Shown: in pieces, positions 1 to 12,013 of the stretch
Position numbering within the stretch: position 1 is the first letter of the stretch
Layout of the letters: each line of letters begins with the position of its first letter
Source of the DNA: Coralloluteibacterium stylophorae
GTDB taxonomy: Bacteria > Pseudomonadota > Gammaproteobacteria > Xanthomonadales > Xanthomonadaceae
Length of the DNA stretch: 64,000 nt
NCBI RefSeq assembly: GCF_018122625.2
Contig: NZ_JAGQFT020000006.1
Span: 124,001 to 188,000, forward strand
Reading direction: 5' to 3'
Position numbers and translations under genes: made by a program
The notes under the pieces: model-generated
The model's input: only the letters and a program-made list of their open reading frames with translations
Told to the model about the DNA's origin: nothing
Databases searched by the model: none

Positions 1-937
<937 letters not shown>

Positions 938-1090
938 GTTGCCCTCCCCTTCTTGCATGCGGCTCGACGGCCGATCAGGGGCGCAGCCTAGGCGGGGGCG
1001 GAGCGCGGCGCATCGTACCTTGGTCCAGTGGGCCGTCGTCCTGCGCGCCGGGAGACTCGCGGCGGGGAAAAACCGCAGTCGGAGCACCGC

Positions 1091-2488
1091 ATGTCCTTCC
1101 TGATCGTCCTGCTCGCCCTGAGCTTCCTGATGTTCGTCGCGTACCGGGGCTACAGCGTGATCCTGTTCGCGCCGGTGGCGGCGCTGGGCGCGGTGCTGCT
1201 GACCGACCCCACCCTGGTCGCACCGATGTTCACCGGGCTGTTCATGGACCGCATGGCGGGCTTCGTGCGGCTGTACTTCCCGGTGTTCCTGCTCGGCGCG
1301 ATCTTCGGCAAGGTGGTCGAGCTGTCGGGGTTCTCCAAGTCCATCGTCGCCGCGACCATCCGCCTGTTCGGCGCGAAGCGCGCGATGCTGTCGATCGTGG
1401 CGGTGTGCGCGCTGCTGACCTACGGCGGCGTGTCGCTGTTCGTCGTGGTGTTCGCGGTCTACCCCTTCGCCGCGGAGCTGTTCCGGCAGAGCGACATCCC
1501 CAAGCGGCTGATCCCGGGGACCATCGCGCTCGGCGCCTTCACCTTCACCATGGACGCCCTGCCGGGCACGCCGCAGATCCAGAACATCATCCCCGGCGGC
1601 TTCTTCGGCACCGACACCTGGGCCGCGCCGGTGCTGGGCACGCTCGGCGGCGTCTTCATCCTGACCGTCGGACTCGTCTACCTGGAAGCGCGCCGCCGCG
1701 CCGCCGCGGCCCGGGGCGAAGGCTACGGCGAGGACCTGCGCAACGAACCCGAGCCCTTCGCCGGCGAGCGCCTGGTCAATCCGCTGATCGCGCTCATGCC
1801 GCTGGTGCTGGTGGGCGTGGCCAACAAGGTGCTGACCCTGGCCATCCCCGAGTTCTACGGCGCCAGCCATGCCTTCGTACCGGCGGTGATCGGCGACACC
1901 ACGCCGGTGGTGCAGGAGGTGCCGAAGGTCGCCGGCGTGTGGGCGGTCGAGGGCGCGCTGCTGCTCGGCATCCTCTGCGTGCTCGCGTTCGCGTGGAAGC
2001 CGGTGGTCGGCCGCTTCGCCGAGGGCACCAGGACCGCGGTCGGCGGCGCCCTGCTGGCGGCGATGAACACCGCGTCCGAGTACGGCTTCGGCGCGGTCAT
2101 CGCCGCGCTGCCGGGCTTCCTGGTCGTCGCCAACGCGCTGCAGGGCATCCCCGATCCGCTGGTCAACGAGGCGGTGACCGTCACCGCGCTCGCCGGCATC
2201 ACCGGCTCGGCCTCGGGCGGCATGTCGATCGCACTGGCGGCGATGGCCGAGACCTTCATCGCCAACGCCGAGGCCGCGGGCATCCCGATGGAGGTCCTGC
2301 ACCGGGTCGCGGCCATGGCCTCGGGCGGCATGGACACCCTGCCCCACAACGGCGCGGTGATCACCCTGCTGGCCGTCACCGGCCTCACCCACCGCCAGGC
2401 CTACGGCGACATCTTCGCGATCACCGTGATCAAGACGCTCGCGGTATTCACCATCATCGGCCTGTTCTACCTGACCGGGTGGGTGTGA
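1091..2488 (+). CDS. GntP-family permease (H+:organic acid symporter)
   Basis: 465-residue polytopic inner-membrane protein, hydrophobic from its first residue, with about 12 predicted helices. The GITGSASGGMSIAL and SGGMDTLPHNGAVITLL segments are characteristic of the GntP/gluconate-type H+ symporter family (COG2610), whose members import gluconate, hydroxybutyrate or related acids. Length fits the family. I chose the ATG at 1091 rather than one 21 codons upstream because the upstream extension is hydrophilic and arginine-rich and because a GGAG lies 6 bases before 1091. It stands alone on the plus strand, divergent from the TonB receptor. Substrate unknown. Confidence 0.88.
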   Translation: MSFLIVLLALSFLMFVAYRGYSVILFAPVAALGAVLLTDPTLVAPMFTGLFMDRMAGFVRLYFPVFLLGAIFGKVVELSGFSKSIVAATIRLFGAKRAMLSIVAVCALLTYGGVSLFVVVFAVYPFAAELFRQSDIPKRLIPGTIALGAFTFTMDALPGTPQIQNIIPGGFFGTDTWAAPVLGTLGGVFILTVGLVYLEARRRAAAARGEGYGEDLRNEPEPFAGERLVNPLIALMPLVLVGVANKVLTLAIPEFYGASHAFVPAVIGDTTPVVQEVPKVAGVWAVEGALLLGILCVLAFAWKPVVGRFAEGTRTAVGGALLAAMNTASEYGFGAVIAALPGFLVVANALQGIPDPLVNEAVTVTALAGITGSASGGMSIALAAMAETFIANAEAAGIPMEVLHRVAAMASGGMDTLPHNGAVITLLAVTGLTHRQAYGDIFAITVIKTLAVFTIIGLFYLTGWV

Positions 2489-2578
2489 TGCGGGGACGCG
2501 CGGAGCGGGAGATGCGGAAACGAGACTGACGCGCCGCCGCCCGTGCAGGCCGGGCCGGCAACATGCGACGCCTCCTCT

Positions 2579-2613
2579 CGCTCCTCACTCCTCGTCTATC
2601 GCTCCTCGCTCCG
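2579..2613. repeat. Imperfect heptanucleotide array (CGCTCCT-like, 5 units)
   Basis: Five consecutive 7-bp units: CGCTCCT, CACTCCT, CGTCTAT, CGCTCCT, CGCTCCG. They lie in the convergent gap between the permease and pnp. Two further 7-bp-periodic arrays occur in this window, at 48381 and 50051/50147. Nothing else is seen in this 214-bp gap except the pnp terminator. Confidence 0.6.
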
Positions 2614-2652
2614 CCGTTTCCGTCCGTCGCGTCGGCGCGGAAAGCAGCTACG

Positions 2653-2680
2653 AAAAAGGCGGGCCGAGGCCCGCCTTCTT
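2653..2680 (-). terminator. Intrinsic terminator of the rpsO-pnp unit
   Basis: Inverted repeat AAGGCGGGCC/GGCCCGCCTT (2656-2665 and 2668-2677) just beyond the pnp stop. On the minus strand it is followed by TTTTT, a classic Rho-independent terminator. On the plus strand the tract is only TTCTT, so it may also weakly stop permease transcription. Confidence 0.85.
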
Positions 2681-2702
2681 CGTTCCGCTGCGCTTCGGCC
2701 GG

Positions 2703-4808
2703 TCAGGCCTGGGCGGCGGTGTCTTCCTCGATCGCCTTGATCGACAGGCGGATGCGGCCCTGCTTGTCGACCTCGAGCACCTTGACCTTGACCACGTCGC
2801 CTTCCTTGAGCTTGTCGGAGACCTTCTCGACGCGCTCGCTGGAGATCTGCGAGACGTGCACGAGGCCGTCCTTGCCCGGGGCGATGGTCACGAAGGCGCC
2901 GAAGTCCATGATCTTGGCGACCTTGCCCTCGTAGATCCGCCCCGGCTCGACGTCGGAGGTGATCTGCTCGATGCGCGACTTCGCCGCCTGCGCGGCCGCC
3001 GCGTTGACCGAGGCGATGACGATGGTGCCGTCGTCCTGGATGTCGATCTGGGTACCGGTCTCCTTGGTGATGGCCTGGATGGTCGAGCCACCCTTGCCGA
3101 TCACCTCGCGGATCTTGTCCGGGTGGATCTTCATCGTCAGCAGGCGCGGCGCGAAGTCCGACAGCTCGCCGCGCGGCGCGGTCAGCGACTTGGCCATCTC
3201 GCCGAGGATGTGCAGACGCCCGGCCTTCGCCTGGGTCAGCGCCACCTTCATGATCTCCTCGGTGATGCCCTCGATCTTGATGTCCATCTGCAGCGCCGAG
3301 ATGCCGCCCTCGGTACCCGCGACCTTGAAGTCCATGTCGCCGAGGTGGTCCTCGTCACCGAGGATGTCGGAGAGCACGACGAAGTCGTCGCCTTCCTTCA
3401 CCAGGCCCATCGCGATGCCAGCCACCGGCGCCTTGATCGGCACGCCAGCGTCCATGAGCGACAGCGAGGAGCCGCAGACCGAGGCCATCGAGGACGAGCC
3501 GTTGGACTCGGTAATCTCCGACACCACGCGGATGGTGTAGGGGAACTCCTCCATCGTCGGCATCACCGCGAGCACGCCGCGCTTGGCGAGGCGGCCGTGG
3601 CCGATCTCGCGACGCTTCGGGCCCATCATGCGGCCGGCCTCGCCCACCGAGTACGGCGGGAAGTTGTAGTGGAACAGGAAGTGGTCCTTGTACTCGCCCG
3701 AGACGGCGTCGATGACCTGGCCGTCGCGCGCGGTGCCGAGGGTGGTGATCACCAGGCCCTGCGTCTCGCCGCGGGTGAACAGCGCCGAGCCATGGGTACG
3801 CGGCAGCACGCCGACGCGGGTGCTGATCGCACGCACGGTATCGAGCTGGCGGCCGTCGATGCGCACCTTGGTCGACAGCACCGACTGGCGCATGGTCTGG
3901 TACTCGAGCTCGCCGAACTCCTTGGCCATGTCGGCCGCGGTCCAGCCCGAGGTCTCGGCATGCGGCGCGAGCGCGGCAAGGGTGTCCTTCTTCAGTGCCG
4001 AGATGGCGTCGCGGCGCTCGAGCTTGTCGCGGACCGCGAAGGCCTTGGTCAGGCCCTCGCCGACCTGCGCCTTCAGCGCGGCGACCAGCGCCTCGTTGCG
4101 CGCCGGAGCGGCCCAGTCCCAGGCCTTGACGCCGACTTCGGCGGCCAGCTCGTTGATCGCGTTGATCGCGACCTGCATTTCCTTGTGGCCGAACATCACC
4201 GCGCCGAGCATGACGTCCTCGGACAGCAGCTCAGCCTCGGACTCGACCATCAGCACCGCGTTGGCGGTACCGGCGACGACCAGCTCGAGCTGCGACTCCT
4301 TGAGCTCGGCGGCGGTCGGGTTCAGCAGGTACTGGCCGTCCCTGTAGCCGACCTTGGCCGCACCGATCGGGCCGGCGAACGGCAGGCCCGACAGCGCCAG
4401 CGCCGCGGAGGCGCCGATCAGCGCCGGGATGTCGCCGTCGACCTCGGGATTGAGCGAGACGACCGTGGCGATGATCTGGACTTCGTTCTTGAAGCCTTCG
4501 GGGAACAGCGGGCGGATCGGGCGATCGATCAGACGCGAGGTCAGCGTCTCCTTCTCGCTGGGGCGCGCCTCGCGCTTGAAGAAGCCGCCCGGAATGCGGC
4601 CGCCGGCGTAGAACTTCTCCTGGTAGTCGACCGTGAGCGGGAAGAAGTCCATCCCCTCGCGCACGTTCTTGTTGCCGACCGCAGTGACCAGCACCACGGT
4701 GCCGTCGACACTGACGAGCACCGCGCCGCTGGCCTGACGGGCGATTTCGCCCGTTTCCAGAGTGACCTGGTGGTTACCGTACTGGAACGTCTTGGTTACT
4801 TTCGCCAC
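2703..4808 (-). CDS. pnp: Polyribonucleotide nucleotidyltransferase (PNPase)
   Basis: 701 residues, the usual length. PNPase is a trimeric 3'-5' phosphorolytic exoribonuclease of the cytoplasmic degradosome. Order: first RNase PH domain (with [21 protein letters not shown] near the start), all-helical linker, second RNase PH domain ([16 protein letters not shown]), KH domain ([17 protein letters not shown]) and C-terminal S1 domain ([18 protein letters not shown]). The start is GTG with GAGGAG shortly upstream. It follows rpsO by 24 bp, the conserved rpsO-pnp pair, and is closed by the terminator at 2653-2680. Confidence 0.98.
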   Translation of the reverse strand: MAKVTKTFQYGNHQVTLETGEIARQASGAVLVSVDGTVVLVTAVGNKNVREGMDFFPLTVDYQEKFYAGGRIPGGFFKREARPSEKETLTSRLIDRPIRPLFPEGFKNEVQIIATVVSLNPEVDGDIPALIGASAALALSGLPFAGPIGAAKVGYRDGQYLLNPTAAELKESQLELVVAGTANAVLMVESEAELLSEDVMLGAVMFGHKEMQVAINAINELAAEVGVKAWDWAAPARNEALVAALKAQVGEGLTKAFAVRDKLERRDAISALKKDTLAALAPHAETSGWTAADMAKEFGELEYQTMRQSVLSTKVRIDGRQLDTVRAISTRVGVLPRTHGSALFTRGETQGLVITTLGTARDGQVIDAVSGEYKDHFLFHYNFPPYSVGEAGRMMGPKRREIGHGRLAKRGVLAVMPTMEEFPYTIRVVSEITESNGSSSMASVCGSSLSLMDAGVPIKAPVAGIAMGLVKEGDDFVVLSDILGDEDHLGDMDFKVAGTEGGISALQMDIKIEGITEEIMKVALTQAKAGRLHILGEMAKSLTAPRGELSDFAPRLLTMKIHPDKIREVIGKGGSTIQAITKETGTQIDIQDDGTIVIASVNAAAAQAAKSRIEQITSDVEPGRIYEGKVAKIMDFGAFVTIAPGKDGLVHVSQISSERVEKVSDKLKEGDVVKVKVLEVDKQGRIRLSIKAIEEDTAAQA

Positions 4809-4832
4809 GTAATTCTCCTCGGCCTGGCCGGT

Positions 4833-5093
4833 TTAGCGACGGATGCCGAGACGGCCGATCAGGTCCCGGTAGCGCTCGGCGTCCTTGCGCTTGAGATAGT
4901 CCAGCAGGCTGCGGCGCTGGTTGACCAGCATCAGCAGGCCGCGGCGGGAATGATGGTCGTGCTTGTGCACCTTGAAATGGCCCGTGAGCTGCTCGATACG
5001 GGCCGACAGCAGGGCGACCTGGACTTCCGGCGAACCGGTGTCGTTCTCGCCGCGCGCGTATTCCTGGATGATCTTCTGGGTGTCGATGGACAT
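4833..5093 (-). CDS. rpsO: 30S ribosomal protein S15
   Basis: 86 residues, close to the E. coli length of 89. S15 is a primary 16S rRNA-binding protein that nucleates the platform of the small subunit. The family signature is clear: [25 protein letters not shown] and [21 protein letters not shown]. The frame stays open upstream, but the ATG at 5093 matches the conserved N-terminus MSIDTQKI. A good promoter lies about 115 bp upstream, leaving a leader long enough for the autoregulatory mRNA structure known for S15 in E. coli; I could not fold it here. Confidence 0.97.
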   Translation of the reverse strand: MSIDTQKIIQEYARGENDTGSPEVQVALLSARIEQLTGHFKVHKHDHHSRRGLLMLVNQRRSLLDYLKRKDAERYRDLIGRLGIRR

Positions 5094-5207
5094 GTCGTTC
5101 TCTGTAGATGCGAAGCGTGCAGAAACGCGAACCGGGCCGAATCCGTGGGATCGACCCCGACGCACCGCTGCGCCCGCCGGTTGGGTGTGGCCTGCAAAAG
5201 GCGCGGA

Positions 5208-5237
5208 ATTGTAGCCTGCGGGCTCCTTGGCGGACAA
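5208..5237 (-). promoter_or_regulatory. Sigma70-type promoter for rpsO-pnp
   Basis: Minus-strand TTGTCC (5232-5237), 18-bp spacer, TACAAT (5208-5213). Predicted start near 5200, giving a 5' leader of about 107 nt before the rpsO ATG. It lies just downstream of truB, so rpsO-pnp can be transcribed independently of the rimP-nusA-infB operon. Confidence 0.7.
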
Positions 5238-5282
5238 GGCGCGCCCGCCCTGCCCCGCCGGACGGCCGGCCGGGGCGGCGCG

Positions 5283-6233
5283 TCAGCCGGCGGCCGCCGA
5301 CAGCGCGGCCCAGCGGAACAGTCGCTGGGGCCGCAGCATCATCGTCTTGTCCAGGCGCCCGAATCCGAGCGCGCGCGCGTCCGCACCGAGCACCACGATG
5401 TCGGCCTCTACCGGCCCCTGCGCGTCCGGCAGCCTGAACCGCTGGCCCTGCGCGAAGCGTCGTGCCGCCGCGGCGTCGAGCTGCAGCCGCGGCCAGGCGA
5501 CGAGGCCGGCATCGAGGGGCAACAGGTGGACGTCGACCGCATCGCGGCCTTCGCGCTCGGCCAGCGCACGCAGCGCATCGAGCGTGACCATGGCCGGGGC
5601 GCGGAACGGATCCACCCACAGCCGGCGCAGCACGGCGACGTGGGCGCCGCAGCCCAGCGCCTCGCCCAGGTCGCGGACCAGGCTGCGCACGTAGGTGCCG
5701 GAGCCGCATTCGATCTCGAGTTCCACGCGGCCGTGCTCCAGCGCCAGGCACTCGAGCCGGTGCACCTCGACCTCGCGCTCGGCGACCTCGATCGCCTCGC
5801 CGCGGCGGGCCTTGGCGTAGAGCGGCTCGCCGCCCTGCTTCAGCGCCGAATAGATCGGCGGGCGCTGGCGGATGCGGCCGCGCAGCGGCACGAGCGCGTC
5901 CTCGACGGCCTGCGCGCCGAGCGCGGGGACCGCGCGCTCGCGCAGGGTCGCGCCGTCGGCGTCGTCGGTGTCGGTGGTGCGGCCGAGCACGGCGACGGTG
6001 CGATAGGCCTTGCGTGCGCCGAGCAGGCCGCCGGCGAGCTTGGTCGCCTCGCCGAAGCACAGCGGCAGCAGGCCGGTCGCCAGCGGATCGAGGCTGCCGG
6101 TATGGCCGGCCTTGGCGGCGCGGAACAGGTGGCGCGCACGCTGCAGCGCCTGGTTCGAACTCATGCCCTGCGGCTTGTCGAGCAGGACGATGCCGTCGAG
6201 CTCGCGGAACACGGTGCGGGTACGCGGGGTCAT
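5283..6233 (-). CDS. truB: tRNA pseudouridine(55) synthase
   Basis: 316 residues. TruB converts U55 of the T-loop of elongator tRNAs to pseudouridine. The catalytic aspartate is D49 in [37 protein letters not shown] at the start and the [15 protein letters not shown] segment are also family hallmarks. The C-terminus continues into a PUA-like small domain. The ATG at 6233 gives the standard N-terminus although its ribosome-binding site is poor; the open frame upstream is arginine/glycine filler. It follows rbfA by 58 bp, in the conserved nusA-infB-rbfA-truB-rpsO-pnp order. Confidence 0.96.
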   Translation of the reverse strand: MTPRTRTVFRELDGIVLLDKPQGMSSNQALQRARHLFRAAKAGHTGSLDPLATGLLPLCFGEATKLAGGLLGARKAYRTVAVLGRTTDTDDADGATLRERAVPALGAQAVEDALVPLRGRIRQRPPIYSALKQGGEPLYAKARRGEAIEVAEREVEVHRLECLALEHGRVELEIECGSGTYVRSLVRDLGEALGCGAHVAVLRRLWVDPFRAPAMVTLDALRALAEREGRDAVDVHLLPLDAGLVAWPRLQLDAAAARRFAQGQRFRLPDAQGPVEADIVVLGADARALGFGRLDKTMMLRPQRLFRWAALSAAAG

Positions 6234-6291
6234 GGCGGAACAGGCATGGCGGCGCCCTGCCCCGGCCGCGCCGCGGCCGGAGCGGGTGCGA

Positions 6292-6681
6292 TCAACGGGA
6301 CCCGGTCCCGTCGGCCGCCTCCCCCGCCCCCCCGTCGTCGACATCGCGCAGCAGCGAGTCGATGCGCTCGCCGCGGTCGACGGAGTCGTCGTAATGGAAG
6401 TGCAGCTCGGGCACCGAGCGCATCCGGAGCATGCGGCCGAGCTGGAAGCGCAGCTCGCGCGCGAGCTCGCGCAGCGCCTTGACTCCTTCCGCCGCGCGCT
6501 CGGCCTGCAGCGCGGTGACGAACACCTTGGCGTGCGCCAGGTCGCGGCTGACCTCGACGTCGCTGACGCTCATCGACGGCAGGCCATGTTCGCGCACCGC
6601 CTGGTGGACGAGCTGGCCGACCTCGCGACGCAGCTGTGCCGAGACGCGATCGGTGCGATGGAAGGACTTGGCGCTGGGCAT
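6292..6681 (-). CDS. rbfA: 30S ribosome-binding factor A
   Basis: 129 residues, single KH-like domain. RbfA helps late 16S rRNA 5'-end maturation and cold adaptation of the small subunit. Family features: [19 protein letters not shown] at the N-terminus, [18 protein letters not shown] in the centre and [23 protein letters not shown] near the end. The last ~15 residues ([15 protein letters not shown]) are a disordered acidic tail. It is 114 bp downstream of infB; that gap contains a possible GGCGGCG/CGCCGCC hairpin but no separate promoter I can recognise. Confidence 0.96.
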   Translation of the reverse strand: MPSAKSFHRTDRVSAQLRREVGQLVHQAVREHGLPSMSVSDVEVSRDLAHAKVFVTALQAERAAEGVKALRELARELRFQLGRMLRMRSVPELHFHYDDSVDRGERIDSLLRDVDDGGAGEAADGTGSR

Positions 6682-6795
6682 GGCGTGGTACCGGGTGGGA
6701 TGGAACGGGCGGATCGAAGGCTCGGGGGCCAGAGCGCACGAAGGCGGCGACGCGATGCGCCGCCGCCTGTCGCCTGCCCTGCCGGCGGACGGCGC

Positions 6796-9456
<2,661 letters not shown>

Positions 9457-9480
9457 GTGGCTTCCTGTTCCTGCGGTCAG

Positions 9481-9500
9481 GTCGCACCGGTCGGTGCGAC
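9481..9500 (-). other. Perfect hairpin in the nusA-infB gap
   Basis: GTCGCACC-GGTC-GGTGCGAC, an 8-bp perfect stem with a 4-base loop, 25 bases upstream of the infB start. No U-tract follows on the minus strand, so it is not a classic terminator. It may affect infB translation or mRNA processing. Confidence 0.5.
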
Positions 9501-9560
9501 GTGTGACTTCGCCCTCGTCGGAGGGCCGTGGATTCTACTCTTGTGCCGCGATGCCGGCGT

Positions 9561-11066
9561 TCAGCCGGCCTGCTCCAGGCGCTCGATCTCGGCGGCGCGG
9601 GCGGCGAGGATCAGGGCGGCGGCGTGCTCGGCGTCCATCCCCTCGATGTCGAGGATGTCGTCGACCGCCTGCTCGGCGAGATCGTCCGCGGACACGATGC
9701 CGCGCGCGGCCATGACGTAGGCGGTGGCCTCGTCCATGCCCGGCAGCGCCAGCAGGTCCTCGGCCGGCCTGTGCTCGTCGAGACCCTCCTCGACCGCGAG
9801 CGCGTCGTTGAGCAGCGCGTCGCGGGCGCGGGCGCGCAGCTCCTCGACGATGTCCTCGTCGAAGCCCTCCACGGCCAGCAGCTCGCCGACCGGGACGTAG
9901 GCGATCTCCTCGACCGTGGTGAAGCCCTCGGACACCAGGATGCCGGCGATCTCCTCGTCGACCTCGAGCTTGTCCTGGAACAGCGCGCGCGCGCTGGCCT
10001 GCTCGGCCTCGCTCTTGGCCACGACCTGGTCCTGGGTCATGACGTTGAGCTGCCAGCCGGTGAGGCGGCTGGCCAGGCGCACGTTCTGGCCGCCCTTGCC
10101 GATCGCCTGCGCGAGCTTGTCCTCGGCGACCGCCAGGTCCATCGAGTGCTTTTCCTCGTCGACGATGATCGACTGCACCTCGGCCGGCGCCATCGCGTTG
10201 ATCACCAGCTGCGCCGGGTTGTCCGACCACAGCACGATGTCGATGCGCTCGCCGTTGAGCTCGTTGGATACCGCCTGCACGCGCGAGCCGCGCATGCCGA
10301 TGCAGGCGCCGATCGGATCGGTGCGGGTGTCGTGCGCGAGCACCGCGATCTTGGCGCGGTCGCCCGGGTCGCGGGCCGCGGCCTTGATCTCGACCAGCCC
10401 CTGCCCGACTTCCGGCACCTCGAGCTTGAACAGCTCCATCATGAACTCGGGCGCGGCGCGGCTGATGAACAGCTGCGGGCCGCGGATCTCCGAACGCACG
10501 TCGTAGAGATAGCCGCGGACGCGGTCGCCCGGACGCAGCGTGTCGCGCGGGATGCCCTTGTCCTTGGGGATGAAGGCCTCGGCGTTGCCGCCCAGGTCGA
10601 CGTAGATGTTGCCGCGCTCGGCGCGCTTGACCACGCCGATCACCAGCTCGCCGATGCGGTCCTTCCAGGCCTCGACGACCTGCGCGCGCTCCGCCTCGCG
10701 GACGCGCTGCACGATCACCTGCTTGGCGGCCTGCGCCGCGATGCGGCCGAACTCGGCGTTCTCGACCTGCTCCTCGATGAACTCGCCGATCTCGGCGTCG
10801 GCCTTGTCGTCGACCGCGTCCATGAGGCGGACCTGGCGCTCCGGCGACTCCATGACCACGTCGTCGGCGACCACTTCCCAGCGGCGGAAGGTCTCGTACT
10901 CGCCGCTCTTCGGATCGATCTTGACGCGCATGGCGACGTCCTGATCCGGGTAGCGCTTCTTCGCGGCCGAAGCCAGGGCGGCTTCCATCGCTTCGACGAT
11001 GACTTCGCGCGGCACGCCCTTTTCGTTGGCGACCGCATCCACCACCATCAAGAGTTCCTTGCTCAT
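9561..11066 (-). CDS. nusA: Transcription termination/antitermination factor NusA
   Basis: 501 residues (E. coli 495). NusA binds RNA polymerase and modulates pausing, termination and antitermination. Order: N-terminal RNAP-binding domain (MSKELLMVVDAVANEKGVPR), S1 domain (GVVKRAERGNIYVDLGGNAEAFI), KH1 and KH2 (IGACIGMRGSRVQAVSNELNG; LAQAIGKGGQNVRLASRLTGW), and two C-terminal acidic repeats (from about residue 360) with ILVSEGFTTVEEIAYVP and LLALPGMDEATAYVM. Having both acidic repeats is typical of Gammaproteobacteria. It follows rimP by 4 bp, which implies one transcript. Confidence 0.98.
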   Translation of the reverse strand: MSKELLMVVDAVANEKGVPREVIVEAMEAALASAAKKRYPDQDVAMRVKIDPKSGEYETFRRWEVVADDVVMESPERQVRLMDAVDDKADAEIGEFIEEQVENAEFGRIAAQAAKQVIVQRVREAERAQVVEAWKDRIGELVIGVVKRAERGNIYVDLGGNAEAFIPKDKGIPRDTLRPGDRVRGYLYDVRSEIRGPQLFISRAAPEFMMELFKLEVPEVGQGLVEIKAAARDPGDRAKIAVLAHDTRTDPIGACIGMRGSRVQAVSNELNGERIDIVLWSDNPAQLVINAMAPAEVQSIIVDEEKHSMDLAVAEDKLAQAIGKGGQNVRLASRLTGWQLNVMTQDQVVAKSEAEQASARALFQDKLEVDEEIAGILVSEGFTTVEEIAYVPVGELLAVEGFDEDIVEELRARARDALLNDALAVEEGLDEHRPAEDLLALPGMDEATAYVMAARGIVSADDLAEQAVDDILDIEGMDAEHAAALILAARAAEIERLEQAG

Positions 11067-11070
11067 GGTC

Positions 11071-11661
11071 TTACTGCTCCGCGTCCGGCGACTCGTCGCC
11101 TGAAGTGTTGGAATCGTCCGCGTCGGCCTGGCCGCGCGCGCTCTTGGCGCCCCGTGCGCCCTTCTTCGCCTTGCCCTCGCTCACCAGCCCGAGGGCCGCG
11201 TAGTCCGGCACGATCCGCGCCTTGTCGACGTTGTCGTGCGCGACCTCGACCTCCGCACCGTCGACCTCGAGCACGACGACCTGCCCGGCCACCCGCACGA
11301 TCCGGCCCTGGTAACGGCGGCGGCCGTCCTGCGGCAGGCGCAGGCCGACCTTGACCGTCTCGCCCTGATGCCGCGCGAACTGCGCGACGCTGAACAGCGG
11401 GCGGTCGAGACCGGGCGAGGACACCTCCAGCACGTACTGGCTGGAGATCGGATCCTCGACGTCCATCACCGCCGACACCTCGCGGCTTACCGTCTCGCAG
11501 TCCTCGAGGGTGACGCTGCGATCGGCGGCGTCGATGTAGATCCTGAGCAGCGCCCGCGACGGCGAGGGAACGTATTCGACTCCCAGCAGCTCCAGACCGA
11601 GCCCCAGCGACGCGATCACGGGCGCGAGCAGGGCGGCGATGTCGTCGGTCTTGTTGGACAC
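11071..11661 (-). CDS. rimP: Ribosome maturation factor RimP
   Basis: 196 residues starting at GTG (VSNKTDDIAALLAPVI), with AGGGA upstream. RimP is required for maturation of the 30S subunit. The body shows LGLELLGVEYVPS, LLRIYIDA, YVLEVSSPGLDRPLF and the C-terminal SH3-like domain with GQVVVLEVDGAEVEVAHDNVDKARIVPDY. It is longer than the E. coli protein because of a ~40-residue Lys/Gly/Asp-rich disordered tail, as I recall for Xanthomonadaceae. The frame is open through the upstream tRNA, but that extension is not protein-like. First protein gene after metY. Confidence 0.95.
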   Translation of the reverse strand: MSNKTDDIAALLAPVIASLGLGLELLGVEYVPSPSRALLRIYIDAADRSVTLEDCETVSREVSAVMDVEDPISSQYVLEVSSPGLDRPLFSVAQFARHQGETVKVGLRLPQDGRRRYQGRIVRVAGQVVVLEVDGAEVEVAHDNVDKARIVPDYAALGLVSEGKAKKGARGAKSARGQADADDSNTSGDESPDAEQ

Positions 11662-11694
11662 GCGTCGGATCCCTGAAATATGGCGCGATGGAAA

Positions 11695-11718
11695 CAAAAA
11701 AAGGGCCATCGGCCCCTT
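11695..11718 (-). terminator. Attenuator-type terminator in the rimP leader
   Basis: GGGCC (11703-11707), loop ATC, GGCCC (11711-11715); on the minus strand the stem is followed by an eight-base T run. It sits 34 bp upstream of the rimP start, so read-through is needed to express rimP-nusA-infB. A predicted attenuator in this position is known in Gammaproteobacteria as the rimP leader. Confidence 0.7.
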
Positions 11719-11740
11719 CCGGTACATCCCGTGTTCCGGT

Positions 11741-11767
11741 GGCCGGCCCGAAGCAGTGGGGCCGGCC
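11741..11767 (-). other. Middle hairpin of the metY-rimP leader
   Basis: GGCCGGCCC (11741-11749) pairs perfectly with GGGCCGGCC (11759-11767), a 9-bp GC-only stem with a 9-base loop. It lies between two U-tract terminators and could act as an antiterminator element or as an RNA processing site. Confidence 0.5.
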
Positions 11768-11777
11768 CAGGCCAGGA

Positions 11778-11807
11778 AGAAAAAGAGCCTCGCAGTGGAG
11801 GCTCTTT
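11778..11807 (-). terminator. Terminator directly after the initiator tRNA
   Basis: AAAGAGCCTC (11782-11791) pairs with GAGGCTCTTT (11798-11807); on the minus strand the stem ends in TTTTTCTT. It is 12 bases past the tRNA CCA end, so most transcripts should stop as a monocistronic tRNA precursor. Confidence 0.85.
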
Positions 11808-11819
11808 CACATCCTGAGC

Positions 11820-11896
11820 TGGTAGCGGGGGCAGGATTTGAACCTGCGACCTTCGGGTTATGAGCCCGACGAGCTGCCAGACTGCTCCACCCCGCA
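11820..11896 (-). tRNA. metY: Initiator tRNA-fMet (CAT)
   Basis: 77 nt with encoded CCA (11820-11822). Anticodon CAT at 11860-11862 in loop CTCATAA. Initiator identity is shown by the three consecutive G:C pairs closing the anticodon stem (GGG/CCC) and by the unpaired first acceptor position. That position is T1 opposite T72 here, rather than the C1/A72 of E. coli. The T arm is GCAGG-TTCAAAT-CCTGC. It precedes rimP-nusA-infB, exactly as metY does in E. coli, so I use that symbol. It has its own promoter immediately upstream. Confidence 0.95.
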
Positions 11897-11907
11897 TCAG
11901 GAGCGAG

Positions 11908-11937
11908 ATTGTAACGTGTTCCCGGTTTCCGGCGCAA
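11908..11937 (-). promoter_or_regulatory. Promoter of the initiator tRNA
   Basis: Minus-strand TTGCGC (11932-11937), 18-bp spacer, TACAAT (11908-11913). The predicted start is only a few bases before the mature tRNA 5' end, as usual for stable RNA genes. The discriminator between -10 and start is CTCGCTC. It may also drive rimP-nusA-infB by read-through. Confidence 0.7.
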
Positions 11938-12013
11938 GCCTGATGAAGCGAAACCGGCGTTACCAATCCAACGCCGACGATGATACCAGCCGACGTCGGA
12001 GGAATGAACCTCT

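Noticed and set aside
5238..5282. GC-rich hairpin downstream of truB as terminator
   Set aside because: Imperfect stem and no U-tract; evidence too weak to annotate.
2856..6482. 1208-codon open frame on the plus strand opposite pnp, rpsO and truB
   Set aside because: Arg/His/Asp-rich, no domain signature, and the minus strand carries three well-conserved genes. Typical mirror frame of GC-rich coding DNA.
11662..11937. N-terminal extension of RimP through the tRNA gene
   Set aside because: The frame stays open to 11937 but overlaps the tRNA and terminators, and the extension is not protein-like.
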